From: Lysobacterales bacterium
Lineage (GTDB): Bacteria > Pseudomonadota > Gammaproteobacteria > Xanthomonadales > Ahniellaceae
Direction of reading: 5' to 3'
DNA length: 64,000 nt
Assembly: GCA_016182785.1 (NCBI GenBank)
Contig: JACPFU010000022.1
Span: 1 to 64,000, forward strand
Shown here: positions 10,142-17,828 of the stretch, piece after piece
How the letters are laid out: the number at the start of each line of letters is the position of its first letter
Position numbering within the stretch: position 1 is the stretch's first letter
Position numbers and translations under genes: made by a program
Notes under the pieces: generated by a model
What the model saw: the letters and a program-made list of their open reading frames with translations, nothing else
The model's database searches: none
What the model was told of the DNA's origin: nothing

Positions 10142-10184
10142 CTCGCACTTCGCCACGCTCCAGCGGTCACCTCGATGAAGGTAG

Positions 10185-10216
10185 GTCGGCTCAAGCCGCG
10201 CAGCGGCGGAGCCGAC
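10185..10216. repeat. Stem-loop repeat downstream of copA
   Basis: An 8-bp outer stem (GTCGGCTC at 10185-10192 with GAGCCGAC at 10209-10216) encloses a 5-bp inner stem (GCCGC with GCGGC). It lies 43 bases after the copA stop codon and is preceded by GTAG, like the other intergenic repeats in this window. It could end copA transcription, but no T-run follows. A REP-type element is the other reading. Confidence 0.45.
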
Positions 10217-10238
10217 GCAGGCCTCGCGAAAAGCCCCT

Positions 10239-10280
10239 CATCCGGCGCTGCGCGCCACCTTCTCCCGAGGGGGAGAAGGC
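10239..10280. repeat. Intergenic repeat with 9-bp hairpin
   Basis: The segment has a perfect hairpin, CCTTCTCCC (10258-10266) with GGGAGAAGG (10271-10279) and a 4-base loop, preceded by a CCTCATCCGGCGC lead-in. Short intergenic elements of this general look (CCTCATCC...CTTCTCCC...GGGAGAAGG) are common in GC-rich proteobacterial genomes. This is recognition by eye, not a search. It sits between copA and the DUF433 gene. Confidence 0.45.
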
Positions 10281-10310
10281 AGAGCACGATCGCGCCCGAC
10301 GCGTCGCTGC

Positions 10311-10316
10311 TAGCAT
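10311..10316 (+). promoter_or_regulatory. -10-like box TAGCAT for a possibly leaderless transcript
   Basis: TAGCAT ends seven bases before the ATG of the DUF433 gene, and no Shine-Dalgarno sequence fits between them. Transcription from here would start at or next to the start codon. No convincing -35 box is seen. Confidence 0.35.
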
Positions 10317-10323
10317 CCCCGTC

Positions 10324-10545
10324 ATGATCGATTGGTCCACCTGCCCGGAAGTCGAACGCGACGCGGCACGCCTCGGCGGCGCCTGGACGTTTCGCGGCAC
10401 CCGGGTGCCGGTGTCGGCGCTGTTCGAGAATCTCGAAGAGGGCGCGCGTGTGCAGGACTTCATCGCGTGGTTTCCGGGCGTTTCGCCCGATCAGGTGCGC
10501 GCGGTGCTGGAACACGCCGCACGCAGCGCGCTGGCCGCGGCCTGA
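10324..10545 (+). CDS. DUF433-family antitoxin
   Basis: The 73-residue product fits the DUF433 family: a short winged-helix-like protein with GTRVPVSALFENLEEG, then VQDFIAWFPGVSPDQVRAVLEHA. DUF433 proteins are commonly the upstream (antitoxin) half of pairs with DUF5615 PIN-like proteins. That arrangement is present here: the TGA stop overlaps the ATG of the next gene (TGATG). It has no ribosome site but a -10-like box seven bases upstream, so it may be leaderless. The family call is strong. The antitoxin activity is inferred from family and pairing, and its partner appears broken. Confidence 0.8.
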   Translation: MIDWSTCPEVERDAARLGGAWTFRGTRVPVSALFENLEEGARVQDFIAWFPGVSPDQVRAVLEHAARSALAAA

Positions 10546-10688
10546 TGCGCATCCTGTTCGACCAGGGCACACCCGTGCCGCTGCGCGATGCCTTGATCGG
10601 TCACGAAGTCATCAGCGCCTGCGAAGCGGGATGGGCGACGCTGCGCAACGGCGAACCGCTGCACGCGCGGCGCCCAACTCGAAGTTGA
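10545..10688 (+). pseudogene. Truncated DUF5615 PIN-like toxin remnant
   Basis: This 47-residue frame overlaps the end of the DUF433 gene by one base. It begins MRILFDQGTPVPLRDALIGH and continues to EAGWATLRNGEPL, matching the conserved N-terminal third of DUF5615 PIN-like proteins, whose first Asp (here Asp6) is part of the acidic nuclease site. Family members usually have about 110-120 residues with later acidic residues. Here the frame leaves the family pattern after about residue 40 and stops. I could not find the missing part in the other frames before the next gene, so a deletion is more likely than one frameshift. The product is very likely inactive. Confidence 0.7.
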
Positions 10689-10722
10689 GTTCGACCCGTG
10701 ATCCATCCGCCACGCGCCGTAC

Positions 10723-11265
10723 CTAGAACCGATACGACAACCCGATCGTGAAGATCGCATCGCCCCAGCCGTCCTGGCCAGGTTGGCCGGTGTCGTTGAG
10801 GTCGTAGCGGAAGCGCAGGTCGCCGCGCAGCAGCAGCTTGCCGTTCTCGGACAGTCCCCAGGAACCGCCGGTGCCGACCTGCATCATCGCGTCGCGGCCT
10901 TCGGTGATGCCGCTCGGAGCGTCGAACTCGGAGATGCCGATGCCGACCAGGATGTAGGGGTCCCACAGCGGTTCGCGGTTCACTTCGAGGTAGTTGACCG
11001 CGAAGGTGGTGTGGCTGAGGCCATAGTCCATCGAGAAGTCGAGCTGGTCGGCGCCGTACTCGAGCTCGATCACGCGCTTGTCGTCGAGCGTGCGCGACAG
11101 CGTCAGCACTTCGGCCGAGCCGTCGAGCCGAAACGAGTTGTCGGTGATCATGCCGCCGACGCGCGCGCCGAATTCCCATTGCGCATCGCCCGTCGCGCGC
11201 GCTGCGGCATTGCCCGCGATTACCAGCGCGAGCACGACCAGCCAGAGTCGAACCATCTGCTTCAT
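10723..11265 (-). CDS. Outer-membrane beta-barrel protein
   Basis: The 180-residue product has a signal peptide (about 1-22, VRLWLVVLALVIAG ending AAA). Alternating amphipathic strands follow, ending in the terminal aromatic GLSYRF typical of outer-membrane barrels. The size suggests an eight-stranded barrel, as in small OmpA/OmpX/OmpW-like proteins, but no family signature is certain. The ATG at 11265 overlaps the stop of the upstream transporter gene as ATGA, so the two are probably translationally coupled; AGGGAT lies upstream. Its function is unknown. Confidence 0.75.
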   Translation of the reverse strand: MKQMVRLWLVVLALVIAGNAAARATGDAQWEFGARVGGMITDNSFRLDGSAEVLTLSRTLDDKRVIELEYGADQLDFSMDYGLSHTTFAVNYLEVNREPLWDPYILVGIGISEFDAPSGITEGRDAMMQVGTGGSWGLSENGKLLLRGDLRFRYDLNDTGQPGQDGWGDAIFTIGLSYRF

Positions 11266-12503
11266 TCCGGATCCCTGCGTTGTTCCGATGATCGCACCGC
11301 GCGCCAACTGAACCACATCGTCGCCAGCGACGCGATCCCGGCCATCGCCGCAAATGCCGGCACGCCGAAGCCGATGCGGCGCAGGCCGAGCATGGCGAAG
11401 CTGGTCACGACGTCACCGGCGCGCCACACCGCGGTGTCGATGAATGCCTTGGACTTGTAGCGCAACTCGCGCGGCACGCGGGTGTACAGGCTGTCGCGCG
11501 CCGGCTGCACCAGACCGTAGCCGCCGGCGCGCGAGATCACCATCGCCAGCATGGTCGTCTCCGCACCCGGCAGCCAACCGACCGCAGCCAGCACCACGAT
11601 GTTCATCGCCGCCGCGAACAGCAGCACCGCAAGCGGCCCGAACCGGCTCATCAGCAGCGGCGCGAGCAACAGCTGGAAGGCCATCTGCAACCCGTTCGCG
11701 GCCTGGTCGATGCCGGCGAAATACTCGGTGCGCGCGACCGCATTGGTCAGGGTGTCGCGCGCGATGTCGGAGTTCAGCGCGTAGAGCATGGTACCGATGA
11801 CGTCGGAGAGCAGCATCAGGATCGCCATCGCGCGCAGGAACGGATCGCGCAGCACCTGCATCGCGCCCGACCACAGGCCACCGCCGATCGGCTGCTCGGC
11901 GATGCGCGCGTCGCGCCGGCCGTGCTGCTTCGCCCAATGGGTCAGGGCCAGCACGCAGAGCAGCGCCGCGCACAGCGACAGCGCCGACATCCACATCAGG
12001 CCGGCGACGCCGACCTGTCCGACCAGTTCCTTCGCCACCGTCGGCCCGGCGATCGCGCCGATGGTGCCGCCGATGCCGATCGGCCCGAACAGTCGCCGCG
12101 CCTGTTCGTCGGTGAACAGATCGGCCATGAAGCTCCAGAACACCGCGACCACGAACAGGTTGAACACGCTGACCCAGATGTAGAACCCGGCGGCGAGCAC
12201 GGTGCCGGGCGCCTCGGTGCGCAACAGCGGCGAGAACGCGACCATGCCGATCGCGAAGAAGGCGTAGGTCACCGGGATGAACACCCGGCGCGGATGGCGC
12301 GCGACGATGGCGCCGTAGAACGGCGTCAGCACCAAGGTGGCGAGGAAGGTGCCGGTCCACAACCACGGCAGCGCGTCGGAGCCTCCGGCGGCGGCACCCA
12401 GCTGCTCGCGCACCGGACGAATCAGATAGTAGGAACCGAGCACGAAGAAGAAATACAGCGCCGCGATCGCCGCCGCCTGCACCTCGCGCAAGGCACCCGA
12501 CAT
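11262..12503 (-). CDS. MFS-type transporter, NTP/NDP-exchange-like
   Basis: From the ATG at 12503 the product has 413 residues with about twelve membrane helices. The opening (AALYFFFVLGSYYLIRPVRE) and FxxWSFMADLFT in the middle resemble the ATP/ADP-translocase-like branch of the major facilitator superfamily found in free-living proteobacteria. There the substrate is not known and need not be nucleotides. The start is uncertain: GTG at 12545 would add 14 residues, and the frame stays open to 12623, overlapping the divergent MOSC gene. The C-terminal stop overlaps the ATG of the barrel protein gene downstream, which suggests an inner/outer membrane pair. The membrane-transporter call is firm; the substrate is unknown. 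Confidence 0.75.
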   Translation of the reverse strand: MSGALREVQAAAIAALYFFFVLGSYYLIRPVREQLGAAAGGSDALPWLWTGTFLATLVLTPFYGAIVARHPRRVFIPVTYAFFAIGMVAFSPLLRTEAPGTVLAAGFYIWVSVFNLFVVAVFWSFMADLFTDEQARRLFGPIGIGGTIGAIAGPTVAKELVGQVGVAGLMWMSALSLCAALLCVLALTHWAKQHGRRDARIAEQPIGGGLWSGAMQVLRDPFLRAMAILMLLSDVIGTMLYALNSDIARDTLTNAVARTEYFAGIDQAANGLQMAFQLLLAPLLMSRFGPLAVLLFAAAMNIVVLAAVGWLPGAETTMLAMVISRAGGYGLVQPARDSLYTRVPRELRYKSKAFIDTAVWRAGDVVTSFAMLGLRRIGFGVPAFAAMAGIASLATMWFSWRAVRSSEQRRDPE

Positions 12504-12598
12504 CCGCGACGCCTGCGCCGCTTGCACCTGCTGCGATTGCGCCACGAGGGAACCCGAAGATCGAACCGGGACGCAGTGTAGCGGCCCCGGCTTGCACG

Positions 12599-12604
12599 TA
12601 CACT
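12599..12604 (+). promoter_or_regulatory. -10-like box TACACT for a possibly leaderless transcript
   Basis: TACACT is followed by six bases and then the ATG of the MOSC gene. No ribosome site lies in that interval, so the transcript may start at the ATG. No -35 box is clear. Confidence 0.4.
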
Positions 12605-12610
12605 CCGGGC

Positions 12611-13408
12611 ATGAAGCTCGCATCGATCCATGTCTACCCGGTCAAGTCCATGCGCGGCCTCGCGCTCGCCGAAGCCAGCGTCGAAACGCGCGGTCTGCAG
12701 CACGACCGCCGCTGGATGCTGGTCGATGGCAAGGCCCGCTTCATCACCGCGCGCCAGCATCCGCTGCTGCTGCGCTTCGCGGCAGAGACGATCCGCGACG
12801 GCCTGGTGCTGTTCGCGCCCGACGGCAGCGCGCGCGCCGTGGCCGAACCGCCCGGCAGCGCGCCGACGCTTGCGGTCGGCATCTGGAAATCGCAGAGCCC
12901 GGCACGGCTCGCCGACGCCGCAACCAACGAGTGGTTGTCGCACCATCTCGGATTCGCGGTGCGGCTGGTGCACATGGCGGAAGACTGCGTGCGCGCAGTG
13001 GCCGGCGAATGGTCCGAGCCCGGCGACATCGTCAGCTTCGCCGACGGCTTTCCGCTGCTGCTGATCGGCAGCGCCTCGCTCGACCTGCTGAACTCGAAGC
13101 TGGCGCAGCCGGTGACGATGACCCACTTCCGCCCGAGCATCGTGGTGCAGACGCGCGAAGCGCATGTCGAGGACCGCTGGCGCCGCATCCGCATCGGCGC
13201 CGCCGAGTTCGCCGTGGTCAAGCCCTGCACGCGCTGCATCCTCACCACCATCGACCCGGAAACCGCGATCGCGGCCGCGGACGGCGAACCGCTGGTGACG
13301 CTGCGCAGCTATCGGCGCGAAGCCATCGGCATCACCTTCGGCCAGAACCTGCTGGTGCGCGCGACCGCCACCATCACCGCCGGCATGGCGGTCGAGGTGA
13401 TCGAATGA
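12611..13408 (+). CDS. MOSC domain protein (YcbX-like)
   Basis: The 265-residue product has an N-terminal MOSC beta-barrel (opening IHVYPVKSMRG, then LQHDRRWML) and a C-terminal MOSC domain with FAVVKPCTRCILTTID, where the first cysteine matches the conserved sulfur/molybdenum-handling Cys of the family. MOSC proteins such as YcbX and mARC transfer or use the molybdenum cofactor, for example in reducing N-hydroxylated compounds. No ferredoxin domain is attached, unlike full-length YcbX, so an external electron donor would be needed. It is divergent from the transporter gene with about 65 bases between them. The substrate is unknown. Confidence 0.85.
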   Translation: MKLASIHVYPVKSMRGLALAEASVETRGLQHDRRWMLVDGKARFITARQHPLLLRFAAETIRDGLVLFAPDGSARAVAEPPGSAPTLAVGIWKSQSPARLADAATNEWLSHHLGFAVRLVHMAEDCVRAVAGEWSEPGDIVSFADGFPLLLIGSASLDLLNSKLAQPVTMTHFRPSIVVQTREAHVEDRWRRIRIGAAEFAVVKPCTRCILTTIDPETAIAAADGEPLVTLRSYRREAIGITFGQNLLVRATATITAGMAVEVIE

Positions 13409-13462
13409 TCCGGCGCCAGCCACCGCACTGGCGCGTCCGCTGAGCGCAAGGGGAAGCGGCGC

Positions 13463-15043
13463 GTGAGCTACGACTACCTCATCATCGGTGCTGGTTCCGC
13501 GGGTTGCGTGCTCGCCAACCGTCTCTCGGCAAATCCGGCCACGCGCGTGCTGCTGCTCGAAGCCGGCCCGCGCGACTGGAACCCGCTGATCCACATGCCC
13601 GCGGGTTTCTCGAAGCTGATCTCGCGCAAGGGCTTGAACTGGGACTACAGCACCGAACCCGAGCCGCAACTCGACCAGCGCCGCCTGTGGTGGCCGCGCG
13701 GCAAGGTGCTCGGCGGTTCCAGCTCGATCAACGCCATGTGCTACATCCGCGGCCATGCGCGCGACTACGACGACTGGGCGGCACTCGGTGCGCCCGGCTG
13801 GGACTGGCAATCGGTGCTGCCGTACTTCAAGCGTGCCGAGCACAACGCGCGCGGCGCCGACGCGTTCCATGGCGACCAGGGGCCGCTTTGGGTCAGCGAC
13901 CTGCGTCATCACAATCCGCTGTCGTCGGTCCTGCTTGATGCCGCGGTCGAACTCGGCTTCGAGCGCAATGCCGACTTCAACGGCGCGCGCATGGAGGGCT
14001 TCGGCTTCTATCAGGTGACGCAGCAGGACGGCCGCCGCTGCAGCAGCGCCGCCGCCTACCTGACTGCCGCGCGCGAGCGCGACAACCTGGTCGTGCATAC
14101 CCACGCCCGCGTCGAGCGCGTGCTGATCGAACGTGGTCGCGCCGTCGCCGTCGAATACCGCCACCGCGGCGAGCGCGTGCGCGTCGAGGCCGCGCGCGAG
14201 ATCCTGCTCGCCGGCGGCGCGGTCAACTCGCCGCAACTGCTGCTGCTCTCCGGCATCGGCGCCGCCGACGATCTGCGCCGGCACGGCATCGAACCGAAGC
14301 ATGACCTGCCCGGGGTCGGGCGCGACCTGCACGACCACCTCGATGCCTGCACCATCTTCCGCTGCCTGCAGCCGCTCAGCTACGACCACGCCAACGAACT
14401 TTGGATCGGCCTGCAGTACGCCTTTTCGCGCAAGGGACCGGGCTCCTCGAACATCGCCGAAGCCGGCGGCTTCGTGCGCTCGCGACTGGCACCGGATGAA
14501 CGCCCCGACCTGCAGTTCCACTTCGTGCCGGCGATCCTCGACGACCACGGCCGCAAGCGCCATCCCGGCCACGGCATGACGCTGCACGCCTGCCATCTGC
14601 AGCCGCGCTCGCGCGGACGCATCGAACTCGCCAGCGCCGACCCGCTGGCGCCGCCGCGCATCTTCGCCAATTACCTCGGCGACGCCGACGGCTTTGATCG
14701 TCGCGTGCTGGTCGAGGCGATACGCCTGTCGCGACGGCTATTCCAGGCGCGCGCCTTCGACGCCCATCGCGGCGCCGAGATGTTCCCTGGCGACAGCGAC
14801 GATTCCGAAGCCGCGATCAGCGCCTTCCTCCGCCGCAAGTCGGAGACCGTGTACCACCCGGTCGGCAGCTGCCGCATGGGCAGCGACGCGCTCGCGGTGG
14901 TCGACCCGAACCTGCGTGTGCATGGCATCGAAGGCCTGCGCGTGGTCGATGCCTCGGTGATGCCGAAGATCGTCAGCGGCAACACCAACGCCCCGACGAT
15001 CATGATCGCCGAGCGCGCCAGCGACCTGATCCTCGCGGGTTGA
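13463..15043 (+). CDS. GMC-family FAD oxidoreductase (choline/alcohol dehydrogenase-like)
   Basis: The 526-residue flavoprotein has the N-terminal dinucleotide motif GAGSAGCVLANRLS (about 8-21), the GMC signature GKVLGGSSSINAM near residue 90, and the C-terminal HPVGSCRMG holding the catalytic His, followed by NTNAPTIMIAERASD. The family oxidises primary alcohols, BetA-type choline dehydrogenase being one member. The absence of betB, betI or a choline transporter nearby argues against a betaine pathway, so an alcohol of unknown identity is the safer reading. It has a GTG start with AAGGGGAAG upstream. Its TGA abuts the stop of the convergent M48 gene with no base between. Confidence 0.88.
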   Translation: MSYDYLIIGAGSAGCVLANRLSANPATRVLLLEAGPRDWNPLIHMPAGFSKLISRKGLNWDYSTEPEPQLDQRRLWWPRGKVLGGSSSINAMCYIRGHARDYDDWAALGAPGWDWQSVLPYFKRAEHNARGADAFHGDQGPLWVSDLRHHNPLSSVLLDAAVELGFERNADFNGARMEGFGFYQVTQQDGRRCSSAAAYLTAARERDNLVVHTHARVERVLIERGRAVAVEYRHRGERVRVEAAREILLAGGAVNSPQLLLLSGIGAADDLRRHGIEPKHDLPGVGRDLHDHLDACTIFRCLQPLSYDHANELWIGLQYAFSRKGPGSSNIAEAGGFVRSRLAPDERPDLQFHFVPAILDDHGRKRHPGHGMTLHACHLQPRSRGRIELASADPLAPPRIFANYLGDADGFDRRVLVEAIRLSRRLFQARAFDAHRGAEMFPGDSDDSEAAISAFLRRKSETVYHPVGSCRMGSDALAVVDPNLRVHGIEGLRVVDASVMPKIVSGNTNAPTIMIAERASDLILAG

Positions 15044-17014
15044 TCAGCGCGAGAGCAGCGGCGGCAGCGGGCAATGCAGCGCGGCGCAGGCGACGCGCAG
15101 CAGTTCCGACTCGGCGACGGTGATGCGGCCGTCATGGCTGATGCTGGTCACCATCGCCTCGATCAGCAGCTGCTTGCCGGAGGCATCGAGCTGGTCGAGC
15201 GTGGACAACGCCGGCACCAGCGACTGGTGCCAGTCGCCACCATCCGGCATGGTCACGCCGCGCTGGCCAAACAGCATCTGCATGCCGGCCTGGAAACCGC
15301 GCTGCGCCTCCACCGGCCGGTCGTGGCCGGCTTGGGCGAGCACCGCGAACAGCTTCGCCGCCTCGGGCTCGCACTGCACCAGCTTGCGCCGGCCGATCAC
15401 GCGCGCGCGCGCCGGGTCGAGCGCCTCGATGACCTGGATCGCGAGCAGCCGCGCCAGGCAGAACTCGAACAACCCCTGCTGGCCGTCGGCATGGATCAGC
15501 CGATCGATGGTCTCCAGGAATGCGTTCAACCATGGCCGCGGATGTCGGCGCAACGCCGGGAAGGCGATCGCCGCGAGCGGCATGCGCTGCATCGGGTGCA
15601 AGGCGTCCACCGCCTCGCGCAGCAGGCGCGTCTCCGCCTCGGCCGCGGCGCCGGCATGCGCCACCACGATCTGCATCTGCTGCGCGCGGATCGTCGCGTC
15701 GCCGTCGAGCAGCAGGGCGTAGATCACGCGGTCCGCGGTCTGTTGCGCACGCGCCGCTTCGAGCAGCAGCGGCGGGATGCGCTGCTGGATGCTGTCGGCG
15801 GTGGCGTAGTCGTCCTGGTGCGGCGCGCCGACCTGGTTCGACACCACGCCCGGCTGCACCGCCAGATCGGTGCGCATATCCGGCAGCGGCGGCAACGGCG
15901 GCGGCTCTGCCGGCGCGCCCTTCGGCGCCAGGCCGAGCCCGCGGTCGAGCCCGAGTTCGGCATCGAGCGCGAGCACGTCGAGCGGCTGCGACCACTGCTT
16001 CGCGATCGCGGCGAACTGCTCCGGCTTGAACTGCTTGTCCAGGCGCTGGATGCGGTCGAGCAGCGGCGGGTGGGTCGCGAACATCGAGGAGAAGTTCATG
16101 CCCGAGCCAAACAGCATGTGGCTGACTTCCTCGACCTCGGCGTTGTCGATCTTCGACCCCGCGGGCAAGCCGCCGACCTTCTTCAGCGCCCCGGCCAGGC
16201 CCTCCGTCTGGCGCGTGAACTGCACCGCCGAGGCGTCGGCGAGGTACTCGCGCGAACGCGACACGCCGGCCTTGATCCAGCGCCCGAAGAACACGCCGAC
16301 GTAACCGATGATCATCACCGCCAACGCGATCAGGAAGATCGGCACCGTGCCCTTGCTGTCGCGCGCGTGGCGCATGCCCTCGAGCAGCTTGCGTCCGGCG
16401 ATGCCGATCACGAGGATGCCAAACAGCAGCCCCATCAGCCGGATGTTCAGGCGCATGTCGCCGTTCAAGATGTGGCTGAACTCGTGCGCGATCACGCCTT
16501 GCAGCTCGTCGCGCTTGAGCTTGTCGAGCGCGCCGCGGGTCACCGCGATCGCGGCGTCCGCCGGGGTGTAGCCGGCCGCGAAGGCGTTGATGCCCTGCTC
16601 CTGTTCGAGCACGTAGATCTCCGGCACCGGCACCCCGGAGGCGATCGCGATTTCCTCGACCACGTTGCGCAGGCGCCGGTAGTGCGCGTTGCCCGGGTCG
16701 GTCGAGACCAGCGTGCCGCCGAGCGACTGCGCCACCTTGCCGCCGCCGGCACGCAGGCTGCCGATCTTGAACAGCGAGGCAATCGCGATCACCGCGACCA
16801 CCGCGACGCTCGACAGCAGCAGCGTCCCGGTGTGGCGCGCGATGATCTCGCCACTCGACAGGTTCGCCGCGTAGGCTTCGTCGGCATTCGCCAGCATCGC
16901 CGCCACCACCACCAGGTCGATCGCGGCGACGATCGCGAGCACCGCGAGCACGAACAGCAGCAGCAGCCGCTTCGACTGCCGCCGCGCCTGGTGCTGGAGC
17001 TCGAAGAAGTTCAT
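15044..17014 (-). CDS. M48-family membrane metalloprotease with C-terminal extension
   Basis: The 656-residue product has two N-terminal membrane helices (about 18-38 and 60-82), the zinc motif HEFSH near residue 177, two further helices (about 195-250), and a conserved downstream Glu region (SREYLADASAV), all as in HtpX-type M48 proteases that cleave membrane proteins. HtpX itself has about 290 residues; the extra 300 C-terminal residues are Ala/Leu-rich, probably helical and cytoplasmic, and of unknown role. The gene follows lemA on the same strand, and lemA next to an M48 protease is a recurrent pairing. The likely job is membrane protein quality control. Confidence 0.85.
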   Translation of the reverse strand: MNFFELQHQARRQSKRLLLLFVLAVLAIVAAIDLVVVAAMLANADEAYAANLSSGEIIARHTGTLLLSSVAVVAVIAIASLFKIGSLRAGGGKVAQSLGGTLVSTDPGNAHYRRLRNVVEEIAIASGVPVPEIYVLEQEQGINAFAAGYTPADAAIAVTRGALDKLKRDELQGVIAHEFSHILNGDMRLNIRLMGLLFGILVIGIAGRKLLEGMRHARDSKGTVPIFLIALAVMIIGYVGVFFGRWIKAGVSRSREYLADASAVQFTRQTEGLAGALKKVGGLPAGSKIDNAEVEEVSHMLFGSGMNFSSMFATHPPLLDRIQRLDKQFKPEQFAAIAKQWSQPLDVLALDAELGLDRGLGLAPKGAPAEPPPLPPLPDMRTDLAVQPGVVSNQVGAPHQDDYATADSIQQRIPPLLLEAARAQQTADRVIYALLLDGDATIRAQQMQIVVAHAGAAAEAETRLLREAVDALHPMQRMPLAAIAFPALRRHPRPWLNAFLETIDRLIHADGQQGLFEFCLARLLAIQVIEALDPARARVIGRRKLVQCEPEAAKLFAVLAQAGHDRPVEAQRGFQAGMQMLFGQRGVTMPDGGDWHQSLVPALSTLDQLDASGKQLLIEAMVTSISHDGRITVAESELLRVACAALHCPLPPLLSR

Positions 17015-17053
17015 CGCTCCGCCCCGTGCCGGTCGCAGGACGCGTGCGCGATA

Positions 17054-17107
17054 CCCGCCGTCGGCGGGTTCGAGTGCACGGGCTTCGACCAGCTCAGCCC
17101 GAACGGG
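17054..17107. repeat. Intergenic hairpin and GAGCTGGTCGAA-type repeat
   Basis: CCCGCC-GTC-GGCGGG forms a short hairpin at 17054-17068. It is followed by a segment whose complement reads CGTTCGGGCTGAGCTGGTCG (17087-17106). Elements of the form CGTTCG..CTGAGC..GTCGAAG are frequent intergenic repeats in GC-rich bacteria. The block lies between lemA and the M48 gene, so it may lower read-through or stabilise the lemA message. Confidence 0.35.
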
Positions 17108-17155
17108 GCATCGCGGCCATCAGCGGCCGCAGCTCGACCTTGCACGGCACAACGC

Positions 17156-17746
17156 TCAGTCGAACTTCACCTTGACCGCTTCGCGCTTGACCGGGTCCTC
17201 GATCTGCAGCAGCGCGGCTTCCTTGAAGTTGAACATGCCGGCGATGATGTTGTTCGGGAACACGTCGCGGCTGACGTTGTAGCCCATCACCGAGTCGTTG
17301 AAGGCCTGGCGCGCGAACGCGACCTTGTTCTCGGTCGAGGTCAGCTCCTCGCTCACCTGCATCATGTTCTGGTTGGCCTTCAGGTCCGGGTAGGCCTCGA
17401 CCGTCACCATCAGCCGGCTCAACGCGCCGGCCAGCTGGCCCTCGGACGCCGCCAGGTTCTGCATCGCCGTGGCGTCGCCGGGGTGTGCCTGCGCCGCCTT
17501 GAGGCCGTTGACCGCGGCGTTGCGCGCAGCAACCACGGCTTCGAGGGTTCCGGCCTCGTGCTTCATGTAGGCCTTGGCGGTCTCGACCAGGTTCGGGATC
17601 AGGTCGTAGCGGCGGGTCAGCTGCACGTCGATCTGGGCGAACGCATTCTCGTAGCCGCGACGCGCGCGGATCAGCCCGTTGTAGATGCCGATCACCCAGA
17701 ACGCCAGTACCGCAACGATCACCAAAAGGACCAGCAAACCGATCAT
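17156..17746 (-). CDS. lemA: LemA family protein
   Basis: The 196-residue product starts with one membrane helix (about 2-22) and continues as a helical bundle with the LemA signatures YNGLIRARRGYENAFAQIDVQL, RRYDLIPNLVETAKAY and YNVSRDVFPNNIIAGMFNF. LemA proteins are membrane-anchored with an exposed helical domain; their biochemical role is not settled. The ATG at 17746 has GGAGGGCAGG upstream. The downstream M48 protease gene completes a common lemA/HtpX-like pair. Confidence 0.92.
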   Translation of the reverse strand: MIGLLVLLVIVAVLAFWVIGIYNGLIRARRGYENAFAQIDVQLTRRYDLIPNLVETAKAYMKHEAGTLEAVVAARNAAVNGLKAAQAHPGDATAMQNLAASEGQLAGALSRLMVTVEAYPDLKANQNMMQVSEELTSTENKVAFARQAFNDSVMGYNVSRDVFPNNIIAGMFNFKEAALLQIEDPVKREAVKVKFD

Positions 17747-17799
17747 TGTCCTGCCCTCCGCCTGTGATGGAACGGGCCGCGTTGCGCTGCACTGCTTGC

Positions 17800-17805
17800 T
17801 AGAAT
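17800..17805 (+). promoter_or_regulatory. -10 box TAGAAT for the serine hydrolase gene
   Basis: TAGAAT lies 23 bases before the ATG at 17829 in the 82-base gap between divergent genes. No good -35 is spaced correctly, so this is a candidate only. Confidence 0.4.
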
Positions 17806-17828
17806 CGCGGCGACCGCACGAGCATAAC

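Noticed and set aside
10640-10726. Frameshift that would restore the full DUF5615 toxin.
   Set aside because: Reading the other two frames gives no family-like continuation, and only about 35 bases remain before the next gene's end.
13463-15043. Choline dehydrogenase (betA) for betaine synthesis.
   Set aside because: Only the GMC family is supported; no betB, betI or choline transporter is nearby, and GMC enzymes have many substrates.
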